Source: Jeotgalibacillus sp. R-1-5s-1
GTDB taxonomy: Bacteria; Bacillota; Bacilli; Bacillales; Jeotgalibacillaceae
NCBI RefSeq assembly: GCF_004405105.1
Contig: NZ_SORW01000044.1
Span: 177,513-239,778, forward strand
Length of the DNA stretch: 62,266 bases
Direction: 5' to 3'
The position numbers were made by a program, and so were the translations under genes. Under the pieces are notes generated by a model. The model saw only the letters and a program-made list of their open reading frames with translations. It searched no databases and was not told the origin of the DNA. Positions 16,769-25,336 of this stretch are shown piece by piece. Within the stretch, counting starts at the first letter, position 1. Each line of letters begins with the position of its first letter.

Positions 16769-18102
16769 AGCGCTTTTTTCATACTATTTACGGGCGTTTC
16801 CTTGTTATATTTATCGGTCTTTTATTAATTCCGATGATGATTTCATTTGCAGTGTTGTTTACTGTTCAGCTCGGGCAAATCAGAGAGGACGTAACCGCAC
16901 AGATCAAGGATCAGGCAGAGGTTGTTCAAACGCTTATTGAATCAAATACCTTTACAGAAGAAGAAGCGCTTGATCTGGTCGTCAGTGATCTGCTGATTGC
17001 AGAGGTCTACTCCTCCGCTGCTGAGTGGAGAAATTCAGATACGGCGGTCTACACAGGGCAGACCATTGAGCAGTTGACAGATGGGGAGGTAGTCACAGGC
17101 GTTCTAGCTGACTTCAGAGAGCTTCCTTATGCAGCCTTCGAGCAAAACGGGGCAATCTATATGATTTCTCCTGATCTGAACAACAATCAAATTACACAGT
17201 TTCGGGAAATGACGATATACAGCTTTTTAGGAGTGGCTGTTGTGGGCTCCATCCTTCTATTATTTGCGATCTCATTCCTGACTAAAAGGCTGAAGCGGAT
17301 CAGTCAGGCCTCCAGACAGGTTTACGAGGGGAACTATTCTGTGCGGATTGAAGATAAGGGGAATGATGAAATCGGTGATCTGGCACGTCAGTTTAACCAG
17401 ATGGCTAAAGAGCTTGAATCAAATGAATACCTGAACAAAGAATTGTCTGCGACCATGGCGCATGAATTTAAAACGCCTGTTTCGTCTATGATAGGTTTTG
17501 CTGCGTTATTAAAGAAAGAGGACTTGCCTGAAAATAAGCGCCTTGAATACGCATCAGTCATTGAACGTGAAGCAAGAAGGCTTGCCAATTTGTCCTCTGC
17601 GCTTCTAAAGCTGTCCACCTTTGATCACCAGCTTGTTCGGCTGGAAAAAGAAACGTATATGCTGGATGAACAGATCAGGGAGTGCTTGCTGACGCTGCAG
17701 CCGCAGTGGGAGGAAAAGGAACTTCAGCTGAACATTGAGCTGGAGGAAATAACGCTGACGGCTGATCAGGAGCTGATGTCCCAGGTCTGGTTAAATATCT
17801 TGAAAAACGCGATTGAGCACTCTAATCATGGAGGCGAGTTGGCAGTTACACTGTCTCATAAACCGGGTGAAATCCAGATCATGATAAAAGATCAGGGAAA
17901 GGGGATTGAACCTGAGCATATAGGCCGGATCTTTGACCGCTTCTATCAGGCTGATCAAACAAGACACTCTTCAGGAACAGGGCTTGGACTGCCGCTCGTC
18001 AAAAAGATTGTGGAGCTTCATGACGGACGTGTCGCTGTCGAGAGTAAGCCGGGAGCGGGCGCTTTATTTACCGTGATCCTTCCGCTTAGTGAACGACCAT
18101 AA
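16765..18102 (+). CDS. Sensor histidine kinase of the efflux operon
   Basis: A 445-residue kinase starting with an ATGA overlap of the regulator. Two membrane helices (about 10-30 and 155-175) flank an extracytoplasmic sensor of about 125 residues. HAMP follows, then HisKA with His in M-A-H-E-F-K-T-P-V-S-S, and HATPase with N-box N-I-L-K-N-A-I-E-H and G-box G-T-G-L-G-L-P. It probably senses envelope stress or the compound exported by the pump. The start was set by translational coupling. Confidence 0.93.
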   Translation: MKRFFHTIYGRFLVIFIGLLLIPMMISFAVLFTVQLGQIREDVTAQIKDQAEVVQTLIESNTFTEEEALDLVVSDLLIAEVYSSAAEWRNSDTAVYTGQTIEQLTDGEVVTGVLADFRELPYAAFEQNGAIYMISPDLNNNQITQFREMTIYSFLGVAVVGSILLLFAISFLTKRLKRISQASRQVYEGNYSVRIEDKGNDEIGDLARQFNQMAKELESNEYLNKELSATMAHEFKTPVSSMIGFAALLKKEDLPENKRLEYASVIEREARRLANLSSALLKLSTFDHQLVRLEKETYMLDEQIRECLLTLQPQWEEKELQLNIELEEITLTADQELMSQVWLNILKNAIEHSNHGGELAVTLSHKPGEIQIMIKDQGKGIEPEHIGRIFDRFYQADQTRHSSGTGLGLPLVKKIVELHDGRVAVESKPGAGALFTVILPLSERP

Positions 18103-18186
18103 AAGTTCACAGCGCCTTAAAAATCGAATCAGGCCATTCTGTTGCGCTAAAATAGGGTTGGATACGATGGCGAAGGAGGCTTTACG

Positions 18187-18660
18187 ATGTCTGTGTATGA
18201 TTTTATTGTAGATAAACCAAACGGTGAATCGACTAGTCTGAAGGAGTATAGAGGAAAGCCGATGCTGATTGTGAATACGGCAAGTAAGTGCGGACTGACA
18301 CCTCAGTTTGAAGGGCTTCAAAAGCTGCATGAAACGTATCACAGTGAAGGACTGCAGATTCTTGGATTTCCATGTGATCAGTTTAACAACCAGGAATTCG
18401 AAGATATCGAAGAAACGACTGAATTCTGCAAGGTGAATTATGGCGTCACATTTCCGATTTTTGCGAAAGTGAATGTCAACGGGAATGATGCGCACCCTTT
18501 ATTTGATTATCTGAAGGATCGTCAGAAAGGACTGCTTTCAAAAGAAATCAAATGGAATTTCACTAAGTTTCTCGTAGATCGTGAAGGCAATGTGGTGAAG
18601 CGTTTTGCCCCGACGACAACGCCTGACAAAATAGAAGACGAAATTCGTTCAGTTTTATAA
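18187..18660 (+). CDS. bsaA: Glutathione peroxidase family thiol peroxidase
   Basis: A 157-residue peroxidase of the GPx/BsaA group. The peroxidatic cysteine is C35 in N-T-A-S-K-C-G; the second motif is G-F-P-C-D-Q-F-N-N-Q-E (60-70) with C63 and Q69, and W-N-F-T-K-F supplies the Trp/Asn of the tetrad. Cys rather than selenocysteine is encoded, so it should use thioredoxin or low-molecular thiols to reduce hydroperoxides. Cytosolic. GAAGGAGG lies 8 bases before the start. Confidence 0.92.
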   Translation: MSVYDFIVDKPNGESTSLKEYRGKPMLIVNTASKCGLTPQFEGLQKLHETYHSEGLQILGFPCDQFNNQEFEDIEETTEFCKVNYGVTFPIFAKVNVNGNDAHPLFDYLKDRQKGLLSKEIKWNFTKFLVDREGNVVKRFAPTTTPDKIEDEIRSVL

Positions 18661-18668
18661 CTTTTGAA

Positions 18669-18698
18669 AACTTCGAGCTTAATGTTCGGGGTTTTTTT
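18669..18698. terminator. Terminator between convergent genes
   Basis: An 8 bp stem (AACTTCGA with TCGGGGTT, two G-U pairs) followed by seven Ts. It ends the peroxidase transcript and lies at the end of the convergent membrane protein gene. Confidence 0.65.
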
Positions 18699-18981
18699 AA
18701 CCCTCGAAAGAGTAACCAAAAAGAAAGGATAGCTCCAGTGCAATAAAGATCAAACTGACAATCAGAGTGAGAACAGGCAGAATTCTCCCTGTTCCTTTCT
18801 CTTTTATGACACCCAAAATCCCGAAAATAAGTCCAAGCAATCCGGTAAAGGGTGTAATAACGATAAAATATACAATCGCGCCAAATGGGTTCTCAAACGT
18901 CAGAAGTGCGAGTGTGAGAAACTGTGTGATGAGGATGAACAACATGACAGCTGCAACCTTACCGGAACGTGAAACAGGCAT
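18697..18981 (-). CDS. Small three-span membrane protein
   Basis: A 94-residue protein with three hydrophobic spans (about 8-30, 33-58 and 66-88); the middle part (F-G-I-L-G-V-I-K-E-K-G-T-G-R) resembles the loop of DUF4190-like proteins. The start at 18981 is preferred because TTGGAGGA lies 7-8 bases upstream; a TTG at 18996 overlaps that site. Function unknown. Confidence 0.7.
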   Translation of the reverse strand: MPVSRSGKVAAVMLFILITQFLTLALLTFENPFGAIVYFIVITPFTGLLGLIFGILGVIKEKGTGRILPVLTLIVSLIFIALELSFLFGYSFEG

Positions 18982-19088
18982 ATCAGATTCCTCCAATCAT
19001 TTACATAAGCGTAACATGTTCATGAAGCGAATAGGAATAAAATTGAAAGTGCGGTACACTGAATATATACGTAAAAAGGAGGCAATCA

Positions 19089-19523
19089 ATGATGGTTTAT
19101 GAGCTGAAAACGAAAGAGCATGACGGTGATGTTTTTGAATTTATTGAAGCCGTTGATTCCCCTAAAAAGAGAGAAGACGCCTACCGCCTGCTTGATCTTT
19201 TCACTGAAACATCCGGCTATCCGGCAAAAATGTGGGGTCCCAGTATGATCGGCTTTGGATCTTATCATTACAAATATGAGTCCGGTCATGAAGGGGACAT
19301 GTTTTTAGTTGGATTCTCTCCAAGAAAAGCGAAAATCAGCCTTTACTTTGCAACGGGAGATCCTGATCGCACAGCGCTTCTAGAACGTTTCGGAAAGCAT
19401 ACGACCGGAAAAGCCTGTGTGTATATTAACAAGTTGGATGATGTTGATGAAGAAGTCCTGAAAGAACTCATTTTGCAATCAATGACCTTTTTACAAAAAA
19501 CGTATCCGGAGGGAACAACATGA
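19089..19523 (+). CDS. DUF1801 domain protein
   Basis: A 144-residue protein with the DUF1801/YdhG-like pattern: K-R-x-D-A-Y-R-L-L-D-L-F-T-E near 28-41, M-W-G-P-S-M-I-G-F-G at about 48-57, and L-Y-F-A-T-G in the middle, ending in K-L-D-D-V-D-E-E-V-L-K-E-L-I. The fold is a small alpha-beta domain with no known enzyme activity. AAAAAGGAGG is 6 bases upstream. The end overlaps the RDD gene by 4 bases. Confidence 0.8.
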   Translation: MMVYELKTKEHDGDVFEFIEAVDSPKKREDAYRLLDLFTETSGYPAKMWGPSMIGFGSYHYKYESGHEGDMFLVGFSPRKAKISLYFATGDPDRTALLERFGKHTTGKACVYINKLDDVDEEVLKELILQSMTFLQKTYPEGTT

Positions 19524-19921
19524 AGGATTTAACGAAAAAACGTGCAAAAGCCATCATGATCGATTTTGCTGTTTCAACAGTCGCCACACTTGCCATTGAA
19601 CAGCTGCTCCGCAGAAAAATCAAAAATGAAGCCTTTCATGCACTTGTGACGCCAACTGTTGTTATGTATGCACTCGAAATCGCCCAGCTGAAAAAGTCCG
19701 GTCAGACACTTGGCTACAAAAAGATGGGTCTTGTGCTGGAAAACGAAGACGGGACATTACCTACATCCGAGCAGCTGTTAAAACGCGTGGCCTATCGCGA
19801 TACAGTTGGCACCATCTCTTATTTGAAGGACCGCGAAGCGTTTGAAGGAGAAGACGGCTCAGTAATGCCTCACGACCGGTTTAGTGGGCTGGTTGTGAAA
19901 GAGGTTACTAACAACAAATGA
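19520..19921 (+). CDS. RDD-like membrane protein
   Basis: A 133-residue protein with two hydrophobic segments (about 10-28 and 40-56) and a C-terminal region carrying L-L-K-R-V-A-Y-R-D-T-V-G and D-R-F-S-G, reminiscent of the RDD family. RDD proteins are small membrane proteins, some linked to ion exchange. ATGA overlap with the DUF1801 gene shows cotranscription. The family call is from motif resemblance only. Confidence 0.6.
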   Translation: MKDLTKKRAKAIMIDFAVSTVATLAIEQLLRRKIKNEAFHALVTPTVVMYALEIAQLKKSGQTLGYKKMGLVLENEDGTLPTSEQLLKRVAYRDTVGTISYLKDREAFEGEDGSVMPHDRFSGLVVKEVTNNK

Positions 19922-19950
19922 TTCGAATTCAATATGAATTTGAATCATTT
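19916..19950. terminator. Bidirectional terminator
   Basis: A 15 bp stem with one mismatch and a 5-base loop (AATAT) lies between two convergent genes; AT-rich outer arms supply T runs on both strands. Confidence 0.8.
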
Positions 19951-19964
19951 GTTCTAGGGTTCTT

Positions 19965-20510
19965 CTAATGACTCTGTTTCCACTGCTCTATTGACAGGGA
20001 CATGAAAACCTCATCTGCAAATTCACCATGGTTAAGCTCTGTTCTTTCTATGTATTCTTCTGTAAAGCCAGCCTTTTTATATAAGTGCAGGGCACGTGGA
20101 TTGAATAAAAAAACACTCAATGTTATTTTATCCAGTTTGATTTCCTCAAATAGATACTTGGTGATCAGGGATAGAGCTTCTGTACCGAGGCCTTTGTTGC
20201 GTCCTTTTTGTCCAATCAAAATTCTGAAATTCATACTATTTGATGAAAAGTCCAGCTCATTTACCACAACTTCACCGACAACGGATTGTGTTTCGTGATC
20301 TACAATAGCCAGATCAATACGATCAGCTTGACTGTTGCGGGTTAGATACCATTGGTTGACTTTTTCCTCATCAAACTCACCTGAACTACCTGTTAATCGA
20401 ATGACTTCCTGATCTTGCAGTGATATTTTTATAGCTTGGAGATCATCTTCTTTAAAAGGGCGCAAAGTAAGATTTTGTCCTGTTATAACAGGTTTATGTA
20501 TAAGATCCAT
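19965..20510 (-). CDS. GNAT acetyltransferase, RimJ/RimL type
   Basis: A 181-residue protein with T-G-Q-N-L-T-L-R-P-F-K-E-D-D at the start, the acetyl-CoA loop G-Q-K-G-R-N-K-G-L-G-T-E-A (about 125-137) and the signature F-L-F-N-P-R-A-L-H-L-Y-K-K-A-G-F. The start at 20510 is chosen because GAAAGGA lies about 9 bases upstream; the ATG at 20519 overlaps that site. Substrate unknown. Confidence 0.85.
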   Translation of the reverse strand: MDLIHKPVITGQNLTLRPFKEDDLQAIKISLQDQEVIRLTGSSGEFDEEKVNQWYLTRNSQADRIDLAIVDHETQSVVGEVVVNELDFSSNSMNFRILIGQKGRNKGLGTEALSLITKYLFEEIKLDKITLSVFLFNPRALHLYKKAGFTEEYIERTELNHGEFADEVFMSLSIEQWKQSH

Positions 20511-20672
20511 AAATAACATCCTTTCAGTTTTGTCTTGATCATATCATAAGCCAGAGGTGTTCCTGATAATGCGTCAGATACGTCGTTTACATAACAATCT
20601 CATAACAGCTTCATAAATATCGTTTGCATCCTGACCTTCCGGGGAATCTTGTATTCTTTAGGAGGTTTTTTT

Positions 20673-21377
20673 ATGTCGAAATTTAAAATGTTGTCTCTTG
20701 TGGCTCTTATTTTAGCGGCGGCAGGAGGCGTTTACTGGTATACTGATAAAACGATTCAACCGCAGTCCGGTCGTGAGATGGTCGCGCTTGGAGACTCTCT
20801 GACCTATGGTGTAGGTGATCAAACGGGGCAGGGGTATGCAGATGAACTGGAGGAGCGTTTAAATGAAACCCAATCGTCTCCCTTAACCGTATATAACTAT
20901 GGGATCCCGGGCCAGCAGACAGACGGCCTTCTTCAGCAGCTGCAGGATGAGGATGTTAAAAAGACGCTGAAGCATGCGGAATACTTTACAATATTTATTG
21001 GCACCAACGACCTGATTAAAACGAATGGAGGAGACTTAAATCCTCTGTATGAAGACCGGATCGAAGCGGGGAAAGCAGATTACAGAAAGAATGTAGAAAA
21101 GATTTTATCCATGATCCGTGCAGAAAATCCTGATGCACCCATATTATTTTTAGGGCTGTTTAATCCGTATCCTGAGTCTGAGGAGATTCAGCAGGTTATC
21201 ACCGAATGGAACGGGTTGACGCAGGAGTTGCTTGCGGATGACGAGCGGGTGAAATTCATCGCGACAGACGGTCTTTTAAAAGAAAAGAGCACCGATTATT
21301 TCAGTGATGCACTACACCCTAACAGTAAAGGGTATGAACTAATAACAGATGAAATCATCAGAGAGTATGATTTTTAA
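20673..21377 (+). CDS. Membrane-anchored GDSL/SGNH lipase-esterase
   Basis: A 234-residue protein with an N-terminal membrane anchor or signal (about 5-25), then SGNH motifs: block I A-L-G-D-S-L-T-Y-G (catalytic Ser in GDS), block II Gly in Y-G-I-P-G-Q-Q, block III G-T-N-D, and block V D-A-L-H-P-N with catalytic Asp and His. It resembles B. subtilis YpmR. It should hydrolyse ester bonds outside the membrane. The start at 20673 has TAGGAGG 7 bases upstream. Confidence 0.9.
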   Translation: MSKFKMLSLVALILAAAGGVYWYTDKTIQPQSGREMVALGDSLTYGVGDQTGQGYADELEERLNETQSSPLTVYNYGIPGQQTDGLLQQLQDEDVKKTLKHAEYFTIFIGTNDLIKTNGGDLNPLYEDRIEAGKADYRKNVEKILSMIRAENPDAPILFLGLFNPYPESEEIQQVITEWNGLTQELLADDERVKFIATDGLLKEKSTDYFSDALHPNSKGYELITDEIIREYDF

Positions 21378-21398
21378 TAGAAGGAGCGTGTATACGCA

Positions 21399-22142
21399 AT
21401 GGAACAGTATTTCCATGAAGCGTTTGGAGGGTTAGTCAGACTTGGACCGGGAAGTGAAGCGTCAACAAAAAAGGCGATTTCTCTTGTCCCGCTGCCAAAA
21501 GATCAGGCAATCCGTATTTTAGATATTGGGTGTGGGACAGGCATTCACACAATGCTCCTTGCAGAGGCATTTCCAAAGGCTGATATCACAGCGATTGATA
21601 TCAGTGAAGAACATTTGGAAGTATTAAAGGAAAAATTGAAAATCTTTCAGCTTGAGGACAGGATTCAGGTGAAAAACCAATCGATGTTTGATCTTGACTA
21701 CCCGGAAGGTACATTTGACCTGATCTGGTCTGAAGGGACGATCTACATTGCAGGATTTCAGTCTGGGCTGAAGGATTGGCGTTCTCTTTTAAAAGATGGA
21801 GGGTATTTATTCTGCAGCGAGATCTCCTGGCTGCATGCCATGCCATCCGAATCAAGCCGCGCCTTCTGGGAACAGGGCTACGCCGAAATGAACACAATCC
21901 CAAATAAAATTATTCAGGTTGAAGCGAACCAATATGCGTTTGAAGCCTCGTTTGTTTTACCTAAATCAGACTGGCTTGTTGAATATTACGCGCCACTCGC
22001 TGACCGCTTAAAGCAAATGAAGGAAAAATACCCTGAAAACGAAGAAGCGCTGAACGTTGTGGCGATGCTTGAGCAGGAAATCAACCTGTTCAAACAGCAT
22101 CCGGATGATTACAGCTATGTGTTTTACGGGATGAGGAAATGA
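21399..22142 (+). CDS. SAM-dependent methyltransferase
   Basis: A 247-residue class I methyltransferase. Motif I is I-L-D-I-G-C-G-T-G-I-H-T (about 45-56), motif II ends at A-I-D-I-S, and motif IV is F-D-L-I-W-S-E-G-T. The acceptor is unknown; the C-terminal helices with several Tyr/Trp residues suggest a small-molecule substrate. It begins 22 bases after the lipase stop with an AGAAGGAG site and is probably cotranscribed. Confidence 0.88.
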   Translation: MEQYFHEAFGGLVRLGPGSEASTKKAISLVPLPKDQAIRILDIGCGTGIHTMLLAEAFPKADITAIDISEEHLEVLKEKLKIFQLEDRIQVKNQSMFDLDYPEGTFDLIWSEGTIYIAGFQSGLKDWRSLLKDGGYLFCSEISWLHAMPSESSRAFWEQGYAEMNTIPNKIIQVEANQYAFEASFVLPKSDWLVEYYAPLADRLKQMKEKYPENEEALNVVAMLEQEINLFKQHPDDYSYVFYGMRK

Positions 22143-22149
22143 TGAAGAA

Positions 22150-22247
22150 GATGAGGACGGAGCGCCTGTGCCATTCAGCGTGCTCTGTCCTTTTTGTATG
22201 CGATTTGGAAAAGGGGGACAAAAGAAACAGCTGCTCCGTCCCCTTGA
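22150..22247. repeat. Palindromic repeats of the GCTCCGTCCCC class
   Basis: Two adjacent inverted structures: GGACGGAGCGC...GTGCTCTGTCC (22156-22191) and GGGGGACAAAAG...CTGCTCCGTCCCC (22213-22242). Related copies lie at 35230-35276 and 47873-47976. The first may also serve as the methyltransferase terminator, as it is followed by TTTTTG. Confidence 0.65.
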
Positions 22248-22256
22248 ATTGCTCTT

Positions 22257-22470
22257 AATGGGAATGTACTGTTCACGGTGGTTTTTGTATCGAATCAATT
22301 TTTTATTGTTATGTTTCAGTAAATATATGTATTGTTTCAGCTGTTAATTGTATCGTTCCGTGTTCAGAGTGGCATTTTTGTTATGTTTCAACTTTGATAT
22401 GTAACGTTCACGGGCATATTTGTACTGTTTCAAAATAGAAATGTATTGTTCGGTGTTGAACACACTCTCG
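22257..22470 (+). repeat. Phased 21-bp array, family B copy 1
   Basis: The word TGTATCG/TGTAYTG starts at 22265, 22286, 22307, 22328, 22349, then 22379, 22400, 22421 and 22442. Steps are 21 four times, 30 once, 21 three times. It aligns base for base over long stretches with copy 2 at 34987. In-frame stops in the plus-strand heptad frame show this copy is not coding. Confidence 0.9.
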
Positions 22471-22529
22471 TGTAGAGGTTGGTCTGTCCCTGAAATCTAC
22501 CTGTCAAATTCATGCCAAATTAGTCGTGT

Positions 22530-22725
22530 GACGAGTGATGGAATCATGTGCAGTTGTGAAGGGATTCCGTCTGGTTGTGAGGGAATTGACATTACGGTAT
22601 GAAGGAAAACAGTAGCGTGTGAGGCCTAGTGAAGGAATTAATTTTTCAAAAGAAGGAATTAACATGTCAAAAGCCTGAATGATTTTCCAGAAAGAAGGTA
22701 TTGTTAGCGGTTGAGATGGAATTCC
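22530..22725 (-). repeat. Phased 21-bp array, family C copy 1
   Basis: GAAGGAAT-type words on the plus strand at 22537, 22558, 22579, 22601, then 22631, 22652, 22673, 22694 and 22715: steps 21, 21, 22, 30, 21, 21, 21, 21. On the minus strand this is the five-30-four order. It shares its internal segment around TTTTTCAAAAG and AGCCTGAAT with the other family C copies. Confidence 0.9.
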
Positions 22726-22814
22726 GCGGCGGACGGTCCTGGCCAACAGTGTAGTGTAACCCGTTCCCGCGGCGGACGTCCCGGCCAGCAGCTGCTCTCC
22801 ATTCCGCGTCAAAC
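22722..22814. repeat. GC-rich direct repeats ending in CCGCGTCAAAC
   Basis: TTCCGCGGCGGACG followed by TCCTGGCCA (22722-22745) recurs with small changes at 22764-22787. The segment ends in ATTCCGCGTCAAAC, the right half of the GCCGCG box. It is far richer in GC than its surroundings and abuts the 3' end of the minus-strand gene at 22820. Confidence 0.65.
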
Positions 22815-22819
22815 CCGCC

Positions 22820-23374
22820 TCACCCCAAACGCTTCCTCTCCGCAACTGGCGGATACTCCGTCAGCAGCCCTTCATAGATCAATACAGTCTGATCTGATTC
22901 CCTGAAATCATTCGGTTCAACAAGTGCAGGGAGCTTATCCCAGAGTCTGATGTCTGCGCGGTGCAAAATGTCTGCGACAAACTGTGAACAGAAATACATC
23001 CCGATTGGCTCAAATGGCTCCTTCATCGCCACGCCAAAAACGCCCAGTAAATTATAAATCATCTTACGGTCATTTCGTTTGAACAGTTCAATCAGTCTGA
23101 CCACCTTGCTGTACTGGCGGTCTGTGACCTCAATTTCATAGACGGCACAGGTGGTTTTCGGAAAGTGCTTATAGGTGCCGTAAAGCACATCTTCCTGTAC
23201 AAAACCGCCATTTAAGGGGTTATTAGGATTTTTTCGCCCGAAGCTATATAATTGAATTAGCTCTGCATCTAATGAGAGAGAGGAATGGTTGTAGGGGGCT
23301 TTTGTGTATTTTTTAATGGTTTTGGTGAAGATCGTTCCCGTGTCTGATAACAGGATATAAATCTTTTTAGCCAT
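22820..23374 (-). CDS. Permuted papain-like (YiiX/NlpC-P60 type) protein
   Basis: A 184-residue cytosolic protein. The order His first (H30 in Y-N-H-S-S-L) and Cys later (C129 in Y-F-C-S-Q-F-V-A) matches circularly permuted NlpC/P60 domains (DUF830, YiiX-like), which act as amidases or acyltransferases on peptides or lipids. Start: AAAAGGAG 9 bases upstream. Its start codon is only 36 bases from that of the divergent CdsA-like gene, so their promoters must overlap the coding regions. Confidence 0.75.
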   Translation of the reverse strand: MAKKIYILLSDTGTIFTKTIKKYTKAPYNHSSLSLDAELIQLYSFGRKNPNNPLNGGFVQEDVLYGTYKHFPKTTCAVYEIEVTDRQYSKVVRLIELFKRNDRKMIYNLLGVFGVAMKEPFEPIGMYFCSQFVADILHRADIRLWDKLPALVEPNDFRESDQTVLIYEGLLTEYPPVAERKRLG

Positions 23375-23409
23375 GGGATGTCACTCCTTTTATGAATGGG
23401 GCTGTCAGT

Positions 23410-24360
23410 ATGAATGATATAGTTCAATACATATACTTTATTTTCCTTCTTTTAATATCGGTCAGTTTACTCGTCTCGTTGATTACCTTTTATCAAAAGA
23501 GAAAAAATCATGGCGTTAACAAATATGATGAGCTTGTGATCCGGACACGTCTCTGGTGGGGGATGGCCGTGATCTTCTGTTTGTCGATTGCGTTTCATCC
23601 GAATGTATCACTCATGTCATTGATGATTTTATGTTTTCTTGCGCTGAAAGAGTATTTTTCCATGATGGATACGCGGAAGCAGGACCGGAGGATTTTTATC
23701 TGGGCCTACCTGGCGATCCCGCTTAACTTTTATTGGATTTATATTGGCTGGTACGGCATGTTTATTGTCTTTATCCCTATCTATGTGTTTTTGTTTCTGC
23801 CGCTGGCACGCATTTTCAGAGGCGGGAGTATCGGATTTTTGAAGTCGGTCAGTGTGACGCAATGGGGACTGATGCTGATGGTGTTCGGGATCAGTCACCT
23901 CGCCCTTTTTGCAAAAATGCCTGAGATCACGCGGCACGATGTCACGATCGCAACGCAATACGGGGCATTAATGGTGTTGTATCTTGTTCCTCTCACACAA
24001 GTAAATGATGTCGTGCATTACATGGTGTCTAAAAAGTTCGGCAGAAGAAAAGTGCTGACGGCTGCAAATCCTAATCTTACATGGGAGGGGTTTGTGTGTG
24101 GCGTCATTGCAACGATTCTTTTATCCATAGTCATCGCACCCTATATCACGCCGATGTCGCTCGGTTTCAGTATCGTGTCCGGTCTGATCATCGGGGTAAC
24201 CGGGTTTTTTGGAACGCTTGTGGTTTCTGTGTTAAAGCGGAACTTCTTCTTTCGTGAAAACGGGGGTAAAGTGGCAGAGAGCAAGTTTATTAATAAAATA
24301 GATAGCCTGACTTATACGGCGCCGGTATTTTTCCATCTTGTTTACTATTATATTTTCTAA
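23410..24360 (+). CDS. CdsA-like integral membrane protein (phosphatidate cytidylyltransferase family)
   Basis: A 316-residue protein with about eight membrane spans. The C-terminus carries S-V-L-K-R, G-G-K and K-I-D-S-L-T-Y-T-A-P-V-F-F-H, matching the CdsA C-terminal region (K-R ... R-F-D-S ... A-P-V-F-F-H), but the usual P-x-H-G-G and the Asp pair are replaced. It may therefore have an altered reaction. An ATG at 23392 exists without a ribosome site; GGGG before 23410 favours the later start. Divergent from the papain-like gene. Confidence 0.7.
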   Translation: MNDIVQYIYFIFLLLISVSLLVSLITFYQKRKNHGVNKYDELVIRTRLWWGMAVIFCLSIAFHPNVSLMSLMILCFLALKEYFSMMDTRKQDRRIFIWAYLAIPLNFYWIYIGWYGMFIVFIPIYVFLFLPLARIFRGGSIGFLKSVSVTQWGLMLMVFGISHLALFAKMPEITRHDVTIATQYGALMVLYLVPLTQVNDVVHYMVSKKFGRRKVLTAANPNLTWEGFVCGVIATILLSIVIAPYITPMSLGFSIVSGLIIGVTGFFGTLVVSVLKRNFFFRENGGKVAESKFINKIDSLTYTAPVFFHLVYYYIF

Positions 24361-24432
24361 CGAATAAAAAGCTTCCTGTTGGACTGACGCAGCATTGTCT
24401 CTTTATCATAAAGTCAGACTGGAGGGAATCGT

Positions 24433-25206
24433 ATGCTGATTGATCGTTTCCTTACATTTCTGGATGTACAGAAAAAGGAGCCGTCTCTTTCTTATTTAAA
24501 CGAATTGATCCACGCTCATCAAACGAAGGTTAGGTGGGAGACACTATCTAAGTTTATTGATTACGAGAACTTAAGTCCGGCAGACGCTTATCTGCCATCA
24601 ATGGACTCTTACATTGATCGAATAATCAATAAAGGGGTAGGGGGTACCTGTTATACACTGGCAAGGGGGTTTCATTGGCTTCTTAGTGAGCTTGGTTTTG
24701 ATGTGAATTATTTATTTGTGGAGCCAAATCATTTATGCCTGAGAGTGGATCTCGAAGGGGAACCTTATTACGTGGATGTTGGATACAGTGCGCCTTTATT
24801 TAAAGCCTATCCTATGTTTGAATCCTTTGAAGTTGTGGCGCCGGCAGAAACTTTTACTTATACGGTAATGGAGTCAAAGATACTCGTTGAAAGAAGTCCT
24901 GGTCCTACTAAAACCCTTAACCCTGAGCCTGTTTCATGGCAGGAAATTGAAGCCCATATTAAAGGAACGTATGACTGGAAAGACGGCTTTGCTTTTCAAT
25001 CGCTAAAGCTTTTTGGATACCTGGATGGGGTGCCTGTATCGTTGCGTAATCATGAGCTTCGTATTTTCAGGGAATCAGGCTTCGAGGATCACATGCTGAA
25101 TCCGGAAGAGGTAATGGGTTGGGTGAGAAAATTTGAAGTTAATGAGGAATTTTACAAAAAAGCTGTGAGCATTTTTGTAAAAAGAAAAAATGTTAAACCA
25201 TACTGA
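24433..25206 (+). CDS. Arylamine N-acetyltransferase family protein
   Basis: A 257-residue NAT enzyme with the catalytic triad C73 (G-G-T-C-Y-T-L-A-R-G), H100 (P-N-H-L-C-L-R-V) and D115 (Y-Y-V-D-V-G-Y). NATs move acetyl from acetyl-CoA to aromatic amines, hydrazines or related amines. Length fits the family. GGAGGGAA is 8 bases upstream; the gene stands alone and is ended by a hairpin at 25213. Confidence 0.9.
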   Translation: MLIDRFLTFLDVQKKEPSLSYLNELIHAHQTKVRWETLSKFIDYENLSPADAYLPSMDSYIDRIINKGVGGTCYTLARGFHWLLSELGFDVNYLFVEPNHLCLRVDLEGEPYYVDVGYSAPLFKAYPMFESFEVVAPAETFTYTVMESKILVERSPGPTKTLNPEPVSWQEIEAHIKGTYDWKDGFAFQSLKLFGYLDGVPVSLRNHELRIFRESGFEDHMLNPEEVMGWVRKFEVNEEFYKKAVSIFVKRKNVKPY

Positions 25207-25212
25207 TACATC

Positions 25213-25256
25213 CAGCCCTTGATCCGAAAGGTTTTCAGGGGCTGAAATTATTTTTG
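25213..25256 (+). terminator. Terminator after the N-acetyltransferase gene
   Basis: CAGCCCTTGA pairs with TTCAGGGGCTG around an 18-20 base loop, followed by AAATTATTTTTG. It insulates the copper regulon promoter just downstream. Confidence 0.65.
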
Positions 25257-25266
25257 AGCTTTCCTG

Positions 25267-25318
25267 TTTACAAAAAAGGAAAAGGGGTGTATATTAAATA
25301 TACCCACACGGGGTATAT
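25267..25318 (+). promoter_or_regulatory. Promoter with CsoR-like operator 1
   Basis: TTTACA (25267-25272), a 17-base spacer and TATATT (25290-25295) form a good SigA promoter. Directly downstream lies ATATACCC-ACACG-GGGTATAT (25298-25318), a perfect 8-5-8 palindrome of the CsoR copper-repressor type. Placement over the transcription start fits repression in the absence of Cu(I). Confidence 0.8.
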
Positions 25319-25336
25319 GGAGAGGGAGGTGAAGAA

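Noticed and set aside
22257-22725. A CRISPR array
   Set aside because: The repeated words are only 8-10 bases and degenerate, the period is 21 bp with one 30 bp step, there are no uniform spacers, and no cas genes are present.
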